A stretch of DNA of 13,047 nucleotides, taken from Bacteroidota bacterium (GTDB taxonomy: Bacteria > Bacteroidota > Bacteroidia > Bacteroidales > FEN-979). The notes beneath the pieces were generated by a model. That model made no database searches. It had not been told where the DNA came from and worked only from the letters and a program-made list of their open reading frames with translations. A program made the translations under genes and the position numbers. The stretch spans positions 1 to 13,047 of the forward strand of contig JAPLDN010000215.1 of the NCBI GenBank assembly GCA_026391755.1, read 5' to 3'. Positions within the stretch are counted from its first letter, which is position 1, and every line of letters starts with the position of its first letter. Of this stretch, positions 7,361 to 13,047 are shown piece by piece.

Positions 7361-8401
7361 ATGAAAAATTTTATCAACAGGTCAGGTGTGTTTACTGTCA
7401 TGATCATTAGCCTGTTTGTATTCATTCGTCCGTGCTTACTGTTAGCCCAGACGGGGAATACACTGATCAAAGAAAAGATCCAGGCTGCATTGGATGAAGC
7501 TTATTCAAAGTTCAAGGATGTAAAGGAAGGAAAGAATGCCGATTACATTAAAGAGCTGGCACAGGTAGATCCGAAAATCTTCGGTATTGCGATCGTTATG
7601 ACCGATGGGCAGGTTTACACAAAAGGGGACGTCCAGTCTATGGTTTCCATTCAAAGCGTCTCCAAGGTTTTCACCATGGCAAAAGTAATAGAGGAACAAG
7701 GCCCAAAGGCAGTCATGGATAAAATAGGGGTGGATGCTACGGGGATGAGGTTCAATTCCATCGTGGCTGTTGAGCTGCAAAAAGGCAAGGAGATAAACCC
7801 CCTGGTGAATCCGGGTGCCATTGCCGCCACCAGCCTCGTTAATGGCGCTGATTCTGCCGCAAAGTGGAAAAGCATTCTGAACATTCACAGTGAGTTTGCA
7901 GGCAGGCCTCTTTCCCTCAATATACCTGTTTATATCAGCGAAGCGGGAGACAATCTCCGCAACCAGGCTATTGCACACCTGCTCCTGGCCTACGGAAGAA
8001 TGTATTTCGATCCTGTCCAGGCAACCGATATTTACACAAAGCAATGCGCCATCAACGTGAATGCCAAAGATCTCGCCACAATGGCAGCAACCCTGGCTAA
8101 CGGAGGTGTTAATCCGCTTACAAAAAAGAAAGTGGTTACCCCCGAAACAGTCATGTATACGCTACCTGTCATGGCAACGGCCGGATTGTACGATGATTCC
8201 AGAATATGGTATTTCGGATCAGGCTTACCTGCAAAAAGCGGGGTTGGCGGTGGACTGCTGGCCGTTTGCCCGGGCAAATTCGGGATCGCGGTAGTTTCTC
8301 CGCCGCTCGATGCAGCCGGGAACAGCGTGAAAGCACAGCTGGTGATTAAATATGTTGTTGAGAAGCTTGGAGTGAATCCGTTCCTGATACAACCAAAGTA
8401 A
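7361..8401 (+). CDS. glsA: Exported glutaminase A (beta-lactamase-like glutaminase)
   Basis: Glutaminase (EC 3.5.1.2) hydrolyses L-glutamine to glutamate and ammonia. The 346-residue product has the family hallmarks. The SxxK catalytic motif sits in SIQSVSKVF (Ser99, Lys102; equivalent to the Ser/Lys pair of bacterial glutaminases). NPLVNPGAIA (146-155) supplies substrate-binding Asn150. YISEAGDNLRNQAIA is at 191-205, and the closing GLPAKSGVGGG loop is at 288-298. Bacterial GlsA proteins are usually ~305-310 residues and cytosolic. This one carries ~30 extra N-terminal residues forming a signal peptide (hydrophobic 10-29, cleavage near LAQ, residue 30), so it should act in the periplasm. It follows the porin gene in the same direction, suggesting uptake of glutamine or glutamine-containing solutes followed by periplasmic deamidation. 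All key residues appear present. Confidence 0.93.
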   Translation: MKNFINRSGVFTVMIISLFVFIRPCLLLAQTGNTLIKEKIQAALDEAYSKFKDVKEGKNADYIKELAQVDPKIFGIAIVMTDGQVYTKGDVQSMVSIQSVSKVFTMAKVIEEQGPKAVMDKIGVDATGMRFNSIVAVELQKGKEINPLVNPGAIAATSLVNGADSAAKWKSILNIHSEFAGRPLSLNIPVYISEAGDNLRNQAIAHLLLAYGRMYFDPVQATDIYTKQCAINVNAKDLATMAATLANGGVNPLTKKKVVTPETVMYTLPVMATAGLYDDSRIWYFGSGLPAKSGVGGGLLAVCPGKFGIAVVSPPLDAAGNSVKAQLVIKYVVEKLGVNPFLIQPK

Positions 8402-8449
8402 TACATCGTTTGAAAGCTGATACTCTCGTATCCAAATAAAAAATGAGGA

Positions 8450-10345
8450 TTATTTCAGGATCACAATTTTCTTGGTAATTACACTGCTACTGGTTTTGAC
8501 GCGAACAAAACAGATCCCTCCCGGAACATCGGCGATATCGATTGCAATTGTATTAAGTGAGCTGCCTAAGGTAAGCGTTTTAAGAAGTTGTCCTGCCATA
8601 TTCAGCAGTTCAATATTTACAGCCTGGTTTGCATCCCTGCACAGCAACTCAATGTTGATCTTGTCCCTGGCCGGGTTGGGAAAGATGTTCAGGCCGATAT
8701 TGTCCGGGCTGATCCTGTTCAGGATGCCGGTGAATGTTCCACCTCCTGGAAGGGTATTTGTAACAAAGGCCTGGGTCACTATATCGGTCATATCTTTCAG
8801 CTTTGAAACTGAGCCCATAGAGCTTTTTGAATTATAATCCCTGGCCCAGTTGAACGAAAGGTCGATTTCCTGGACAGCTCCGGCATGGAAGGTAAAAGGG
8901 CCCGAAACCTGGATTCCCCTCCGGTCGAATGGATTATTACCGGCCGATGAATCTGTCCAGTTCTTTGGGCCATATGGAGGGATGCCACCTGGACCCCAGT
9001 TGAGGGAGTCTGATTCCCAGGGGAACATGAACCGGCATGCTGGTCCATATGCTCCGGTACTGGTATGACCGTTTCCTCCGTATGAAATGGGAGTGCCGTC
9101 GAGCCAGAATCCCTTCATATAACTGTAATACTGGTAGTCGTATCTCGGATCAAACATGTATGACGGGACCCCCGAGTTGTTCGTATAGATAAAACGGCAC
9201 ATCCCGAGCCGTTCATTATCGACAATGGAATCGCCGAAAAACTGCCCGTTCACACTGTAATCGCAAAGCCTGTGGCCGTAGCTGTCATATTTGGGATTGT
9301 CAATGCCGTCGGGATCCATATAAGGCCCCGCAAGTATTACAACTCCGAGCGAAGGAGGATTTGCACCGTAAGCATAAGGTTCCCCGAACCCGTCGACAGG
9401 CGTTCCGTTATATCCTATATGAATGTTCCTTGCAACATCGCAGCCTACATAATCATCATTAGCATAACCGATGTCGATATCGGTGAAAATCCCAAGGTAT
9501 ACGCTGTCGTAAGTGTTTTGGGAACGGTTGAAGATCTGGTAGTTAAGGAAGATGGTGTTCTTGAAAGCCGAGTCATTTTGCAGGTTCCAGGCATAGGCCA
9601 TTCCATGGAATTCCACTCTAAGTTTGTTTCCCATAGTTTCAAGGTGGGGCCCCCGGTCATCGTTGAAAATGAAGAACAATGCCTGGTCCCCCCTGATCAG
9701 CGGATAGTCGCCATCCATGGGACTGTATATTCCGTCGCCGTTCACATCAAAAAAGGGAGCCAGCTGTGATGCCTGACCCATGGAGGTATTCCCGTTCCCG
9801 GGCCAGGTAACGATATCGTGAAGAGGCTGGTAACCCGGATCGGTATAATGAGCTTTATGATATTCTATATCGGTTTTCTTCAGGTTCCATACATGGCTCC
9901 ATATCGAATCCTGGCGTGCTGAATAATAAGCAGGATCCATGACCGGGCCGCAGTAGAAATCGGGACTGGAACCCGCGGGTCCTGTATTCGGCCCCTGGCG
10001 GTAACGTTCCCCTGCAAAATGCAGTACTCCCTGGCTGTCTTTTCCGCCTATCCACATGGTGTTGGAAAAGGCTGAAGTTTTCCCGCTGCCCTTCGGAACC
10101 TCGAAGGCGGCATTTTGATCAAAGAAATGGCTGCCCCGTGCATAGAACAGGGCATTGATGTTGTTTATGTTTAGCCAGGCACGGCCGGTATCGCTGGCGA
10201 GCAGGGTCCTTCCTGCAGGGATGGATGGATCTTTTCCTAAATTCCCCGCAGGGCCCGCCACGGGCTGTGCACAAATGAAGAGGCCTGAGCAGGTCATCAC
10301 GCATAGCAAAATCAACTTGACTGGTGTAAAAATCTGCTTATCCAT
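8450..10345 (-). CDS. Large T9SS-secreted protein of a Bacteroidota-specific unknown family
   Basis: The 631-residue product starts at 10345 with a signal peptide (hydrophobic 10-26, cleavage after CAQ, residue 27). Its body has conserved blocks that recur in large secreted proteins of this phylum: NINNINALFYARGSHFFD (59-76), NTMWIGGKDSQG (95-106), DVNGDGIYSPMDGDYP (200-215), FFIFNDD (224-230), and TDIDIGYANDDYVGCD (288-303). The 200-215 block resembles an Asp/Gly calcium-binding or dockerin/EF-hand-like loop. Acidic DxDxG patterns and many aromatic residues suggest a calcium-stabilised beta-rich exoprotein. Residues ~552-631 are a T9SS type A sorting domain (IFPNPARDKINIEL, LLNMAGQLLKTL, a GGICFVRV strand, KKIVILK end). 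No catalytic motif is recognisable and I assign no activity. It is convergent with the glutaminase gene, 48 bp away. Confidence 0.8.
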   Translation of the reverse strand: MDKQIFTPVKLILLCVMTCSGLFICAQPVAGPAGNLGKDPSIPAGRTLLASDTGRAWLNINNINALFYARGSHFFDQNAAFEVPKGSGKTSAFSNTMWIGGKDSQGVLHFAGERYRQGPNTGPAGSSPDFYCGPVMDPAYYSARQDSIWSHVWNLKKTDIEYHKAHYTDPGYQPLHDIVTWPGNGNTSMGQASQLAPFFDVNGDGIYSPMDGDYPLIRGDQALFFIFNDDRGPHLETMGNKLRVEFHGMAYAWNLQNDSAFKNTIFLNYQIFNRSQNTYDSVYLGIFTDIDIGYANDDYVGCDVARNIHIGYNGTPVDGFGEPYAYGANPPSLGVVILAGPYMDPDGIDNPKYDSYGHRLCDYSVNGQFFGDSIVDNERLGMCRFIYTNNSGVPSYMFDPRYDYQYYSYMKGFWLDGTPISYGGNGHTSTGAYGPACRFMFPWESDSLNWGPGGIPPYGPKNWTDSSAGNNPFDRRGIQVSGPFTFHAGAVQEIDLSFNWARDYNSKSSMGSVSKLKDMTDIVTQAFVTNTLPGGGTFTGILNRISPDNIGLNIFPNPARDKINIELLCRDANQAVNIELLNMAGQLLKTLTLGSSLNTIAIDIADVPGGICFVRVKTSSSVITKKIVILK

Positions 10346-10360
10346 AAATTATTATTTAAG

Positions 10361-10378
10361 GTTATCAAACCAGTTATC
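10361..10378 (-). promoter_or_regulatory. Direct repeat GATAAC x2 upstream of the large T9SS gene
   Basis: On the - strand GATAAC occurs at 10378-10373 and again at 10366-10361, a 12-bp period, 15-33 bp before the start at 10345. The position and near-helical spacing would suit a regulator or the 5' leader. The repeat is short and could be chance. Confidence 0.2.
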
Positions 10379-10392
10379 CTGATATTACACCC

Positions 10393-10510
10393 GGGGTTGA
10401 GCCCCTGACCCATGTTACTCCCCAAAGAGGCAGGGAATTTAAGGGGGAGATTAAATAATAAATTAGATATATCCCCAACTGCCCCGACCCTCTCTTCACG
10501 AAACGTGGAA
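10393..10510. repeat. GC-rich palindromic patch in an AT-rich intergenic region
   Basis: Several G- and C-runs stand out from the AT-rich surroundings: GGGG-TTGAG-CCCC (10393-10405), CTCCCC (10418-10423) pairing with GGGGAG (10444-10449), and CACG-AAA-CGTG (10497-10507). It reads like a degenerate dispersed palindromic intergenic element. I see no target-site duplication and no second copy in the window, so its status as a repeat family is inference. Confidence 0.3.
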
Positions 10511-10681
10511 AGTGGTCATCCTGACAAAGATAATATAAATCAGACAAAAACCTGATAAGCACCATAAAAACACCTGTATCTACAAGAATTACAAGCACTT
10601 GAATTTGAATTATGGTCGTCACACCAGGCGAATTTTAATTTCTAAGCTGCTTTTCATTTCTTTATCTTGCTTATAACAATC

Positions 10682-10705
10682 ATAAAATCAGATAAATGAT
10701 TTTAT
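10682..10705. promoter_or_regulatory. Perfect 9-bp inverted repeat, operator-like
   Basis: ATAAAATCA (10682-10690) and TGATTTTAT (10697-10705) are exact reverse complements around GATAAA. The site is ~200 bp upstream of the next + strand gene. It could be a dimeric regulator's operator or an AT-rich hairpin. No gene is visibly transcribed into it, which argues against a terminator. Confidence 0.4.
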
Positions 10706-10748
10706 TAACCCTTTAATCGAAGCATCGTAAAGAATGTGAAAGAAGAAA

Positions 10749-10792
10749 ATGTTTTACCTGATGTTTTACCATGCCATCTTTTAATACCTTTA
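10749..10792 (+). promoter_or_regulatory. Candidate promoter with tandem ATGTTTTACC repeat
   Basis: ATGTTTTACC occurs at 10749-10758 and 10761-10770, a 12-bp period. Fourteen bases further on lies TACCTTTA (10785-10792), 7 of 8 matches to the Bacteroidota -7 element TAnnTTTG. The second repeat falls where the -33 element should be, so a bound regulator there could control transcription of the two genes starting at 10908 and 11593. Confidence 0.33.
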
Positions 10793-10907
10793 TCCTAGGC
10801 ATTTTGATAGGCTTAAGCAAAGGTTCATTAAAATAATGGTGAGATATCTTGATGATAAGAAGGTTTCAATGAAAGCCTTAAGCGACCGATTGTATAACAG
10901 TTTAAAT

Positions 10908-11564
10908 ATGAAACACATGAAATGTCAGCAAAAGCAGAAACGGCAAAGAATCATCAACCCCTTCCTGATAATCTTTCTTGCACTTGGGTTTATGACCATG
11001 AATGGATACTCCCAGGAAGTAAAGACAGATAAGCCTAAGACAATCAAAACCGACACGGCATCTGCAAAGCCATTGATTTGTATGTACACCTCAAAGGATG
11101 GCCTTAACCACATACTTAAATCAGGCGAGTCGTTCAGGGAAACCCGCTTTGCATTTGACGTTAACGGGAAAGGCCGTTCTATAAACATAGTAGCAACCTG
11201 CAAGGAAACGAAGGAAGGTATAGTGGCCGTCACAACTCTGGATGACCAAGCTGTAGCCGTTTATATTGTGAAGTGTTTAAAACGTCCTGTTGCGCTCAGA
11301 ATTGGCGAATCCACCCAGGACACACTTTATATCAGCACTGCAAGTAAGCAACTTATTAAACTTCCGGTAACAATTACTTGCAGAGACCAGGCCGGTATAC
11401 CCGAACTTGAAATGAATGCGACACTCGATGGCCAGCCTGTGATGTTCTATGTGGATTCAGATCATTTGTTTGCTCTGAAACCAGGTGAGAGCGTTGCCGG
11501 AGCTTCAAAAATAGTAGCGAGAAAGGGCTGGTATTTTGAAGAATGGTACAAGATCGTGAATTAG
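10908..11564 (+). CDS. Exported protein of unknown function with two 60-residue repeats
   Basis: ATG 10908 is chosen because a signal peptide follows: a basic segment (KQKRQR), a hydrophobic core (residues 16-30) and cleavage after GYSQ (residue 36). The frame is open upstream to 10836 and ATG 10869 is possible. I do not recognise the family. The 218-residue product has an internal tandem duplication: GES occurs at 73-75, 133-135 and 193-195, exactly 60 residues apart, preceded each time by Leu-Lys/Arg-x. Cys98 and Cys158 are also 60 apart. TTLDDQAVAVYI (109-120) matches ATLDGQPVMFYV (171-182). The pattern suggests two small beta domains plus a partial third. No T9SS domain or membrane anchor follows, so it is probably periplasmic. 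It lies 28 bp before the propeller gene, probably in one operon. Confidence 0.72.
   Translation: MKHMKCQQKQKRQRIINPFLIIFLALGFMTMNGYSQEVKTDKPKTIKTDTASAKPLICMYTSKDGLNHILKSGESFRETRFAFDVNGKGRSINIVATCKETKEGIVAVTTLDDQAVAVYIVKCLKRPVALRIGESTQDTLYISTASKQLIKLPVTITCRDQAGIPELEMNATLDGQPVMFYVDSDHLFALKPGESVAGASKIVARKGWYFEEWYKIVN
11178..11492 (+). repeat. Two in-frame copies of a 60-residue protein repeat
   Basis: Codons 91-135 and 151-195 of the gene at 10908 encode the two best-aligned copies, sharing a central Cys, a TLD-x-Q-x-V block and a terminal L-x-x-GES. The copies are clear in protein but diverged in DNA, so the duplication is old. Confidence 0.65.
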
Positions 11565-11592
11565 GATAAAAATTTTTTAACTTTATATGTAT

Positions 11593-12981
11593 ATGAAACA
11601 AGCGATCTTACTTCTGGTAATTGGCTTGTCAGGTTTTTCAGGCAAAATGTCTTTCGCTCAGAACCCTGATTGGTTATGGGCAAAATGCGCGGGAGGAAGT
11701 GATGATAAGGCAAAATCCGTCGCGGTTGGCGCTTCAGGGAATGTTTATATTGCGGGAAAATTTATCAGTAAACAGATCGCTTTTGACAGCACTTCATTAC
11801 AGAACAAGTGCTGGAGTAGCATGTTTTTAGTGAAATACGATGCCAACGGAAATGTCCTATGGGCGAAAAGCACTGGAAAAGACACCTATGATGATGCTGT
11901 TAGCATCGCATTAGACGCATCAGAAAACATATACGTGGCTGGAGAATTTAATTCTACCTTCGAGGGGCCCACAGTTAAAATAATATATAGAAACACTTCC
12001 ATTTTTGTTTCCAAGTATGACTCTAGCGGGGAAGTGTTGTGGCGAAAAAACATAAGCGGATCAAAAGACATTGAAATTGCCTCGGCCGCGACTGACCCAA
12101 CCGGAAACATATACATCGCCGGAGGGTTTAATAGCCCCAGAATCAATTTTGGTTCTTCCGTCCTTAACAATTCAGATAAAACCGGCAATTCTAAAGATAT
12201 GTATTTCGCAAAATATGATGCCAATGGAAACTTTCTATGGGCAAAAAGTGCTGGCGGAGCGTATGATGACTGGGCAAGTTCTATCGCCACGGACGCCTCC
12301 GGCAGTGTATACGTGGCCGGAAGATTTTTTCTTGATACCCTACCTTCAGGTACCATCATTTCGACGAGGAAGGCAGGTATGATGTTACTTTTGAAATGCG
12401 ACGCCAATGGAAACCTGCTCTGGTCGAAGTGCGATGAGGCGGGGGCGAAATCAATAGCCGTGGATGTTTCCGGAAATATATATGTGGCCGGATGGTTTCA
12501 AAGTATTTCCTTTGGTGCACGTACGGTTCAGACGTTAAGCCCGGATGAACCCAATATTTTTCTGTTAAAGTGCGATGCAAACGGGAAGGTTCTATGGGGG
12601 AAAAGCATAGGATGTAGTAAGAATGCGGACGAAGGGGCTAAATCCGTCGCCACAGATGCTGCCGGGAACCCATACCTGGCGGGATTGTTCCCTAATCCCG
12701 CAACCATTTTTGGCTCAGCCGCAATGGTGAATTTTAATAGTTCCGGCAACAAGGTGGATTTTATTGTTGCGAAGTACGACATAAACGGAAATGTTCAATG
12801 GGCGAGCGGTACTGGAACTTCATCTATTGCTTACCCAAGCTCGTTGGCTCTGGATGCGTCAGCAAATGTATACGTGACGGGAAGTTTGTTAAATTCCCCA
12901 AATAGCATTGGCTCCATTATCCTGACTAGTCCGGTAGCTGGCTACCAAGCTGTCTTCATTGCAAAACTGGGGAAAAAGTAA
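11593..12981 (+). CDS. Exported seven-bladed SBBP beta-propeller protein
   Basis: The likely start is ATG 11593; ATG 11587 adds two residues. A signal peptide is cleaved after FAQ (residue 23), leaving ~439 residues made almost wholly of SBBP-type beta-propeller repeats. The repeat core reads KYDANGNVLWAKS, then D-A-x-S-IA-x-DASGNVYVAGxF. The repeat Trp falls at residues 29, 90, 150, 216, 277, 335 and 403, giving seven units of 58-68 residues. The chain begins at a WAK strand and ends with VFIAKLG, the strand that normally precedes it, so blade 1 is probably closed by the C-terminus (velcro closure). Such propellers usually bind ligands or proteins and no catalytic motif is visible. Unlike other large exported proteins here it lacks a T9SS domain. 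The preceding repeat-protein gene ends 28 bp upstream, so the two are probably co-expressed. Confidence 0.87.
   Translation: MKQAILLLVIGLSGFSGKMSFAQNPDWLWAKCAGGSDDKAKSVAVGASGNVYIAGKFISKQIAFDSTSLQNKCWSSMFLVKYDANGNVLWAKSTGKDTYDDAVSIALDASENIYVAGEFNSTFEGPTVKIIYRNTSIFVSKYDSSGEVLWRKNISGSKDIEIASAATDPTGNIYIAGGFNSPRINFGSSVLNNSDKTGNSKDMYFAKYDANGNFLWAKSAGGAYDDWASSIATDASGSVYVAGRFFLDTLPSGTIISTRKAGMMLLLKCDANGNLLWSKCDEAGAKSIAVDVSGNIYVAGWFQSISFGARTVQTLSPDEPNIFLLKCDANGKVLWGKSIGCSKNADEGAKSVATDAAGNPYLAGLFPNPATIFGSAAMVNFNSSGNKVDFIVAKYDINGNVQWASGTGTSSIAYPSSLALDASANVYVTGSLLNSPNSIGSIILTSPVAGYQAVFIAKLGKK
11662..12978 (+). repeat. Seven SBBP propeller repeats, some still similar in DNA
   Basis: Units of about 174-204 bp tile the mature coding region. 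The segments 11833-11870 and 12211-12248 differ at about 6 of 38 bases, mostly silent changes, which points to fairly recent duplication or gene conversion between blades 2 and 4. Confidence 0.75.
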
Positions 12982-13047
12982 CTGGAATATTCGGATGCAG
13001 AGTACCTTAAAAAGCAGAATCAACCTGCCGAAACAGCAGGATCACCT

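Noticed and set aside
7505..8044. 179-residue open frame antisense to the glutaminase gene
   Set aside because: The opposite strand encodes intact glutaminase motifs across the same bases; this frame has no signature.
8419..8432. GATAC-TCTC-GTATC hairpin between convergent genes
   Set aside because: The stem is only 5 bp and no U-tract follows on either strand, too weak to call a terminator.
9272..9769. 165-residue open frame on the + strand inside the large T9SS gene
   Set aside because: It is antisense to a gene with strong protein-level signatures (signal peptide, Asp-rich loops, sorting domain) and shows no recognisable motif or start context.
10374..10622. 82-residue - strand frame in the intergenic region
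   Set aside because: Its composition follows the palindromic GC patch and AT-rich flank. There is no conserved motif or plausible start.
13024..13040. CCTGC/GCAGG inverted repeat after the propeller gene
   Set aside because: The stem is 5 bp and no U-run follows before the window ends, so a terminator cannot be claimed.
12995..13047. ATG starting an open frame that runs off the window
   Set aside because: Only 17 codons are visible, with no motif and no signal-like sequence, so a gene cannot be supported.

Overview
The window looks like a chromosomal segment of a Bacteroidota bacterium of moderate G+C. The evidence is three proteins with C-terminal Por/type IX secretion (T9SS) sorting domains (a PNP motif, then a beta-sandwich ending in a basic tail), two lipoproteins, an Omp28-like domain, a DcaP-like porin and SBBP beta-propeller repeats. 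Almost every gene product is predicted to be exported. There is no T9SS machinery, tRNA, rRNA, CRISPR array, transposase, phage gene or recognisable defence locus.

Layout. 1-1724 (+): the 3' end of a T9SS-exported S41-type peptidase, translationally coupled (ATGA overlap) to a serine hydrolase of the beta-lactamase/DD-peptidase fold. A hairpin at 1728-1756 separates this pair from a convergent lipoprotein subtilase (1815-3377, -) whose Asp-His region is strikingly compressed. A divergent control region follows, then a 606-residue T9SS cargo with choice-of-anchor J and Omp28/thioredoxin-like domains (3640-5460, +). The next gap, about 590 bp, contains the decayed 3' end of a LuxR-type regulator on the - strand. 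A DcaP-like outer-membrane porin and an exported glutaminase (6053-8401, +) form a likely operon. Convergent to it is a 631-residue T9SS cargo of a Bacteroidota-specific unknown family (8450-10345, -). A second gene-poor region (10346-10907) carries a GC-rich palindromic patch, a 9-bp perfect inverted repeat, and a 12-bp-period direct repeat next to a promoter-like element. The last two genes (10908-12981, +) are closely spaced: an exported protein of two 60-residue repeats and a seven-bladed SBBP propeller.

How the genes fit together. This is a cell-envelope and secretome neighbourhood dominated by proteolysis, hydrolysis and nutrient capture. The clearest functional pairing is the porin with the periplasmic glutaminase, which could import glutamine-type solutes and deamidate them. 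The final gene pair is the least explained part. I see no complete novel system. The most unusual items are the subtilase with a collapsed Asp/His segment, the exactly spaced 60-residue repeat protein paired with a propeller, and the frameshifted regulator remnant beside the porin operon.
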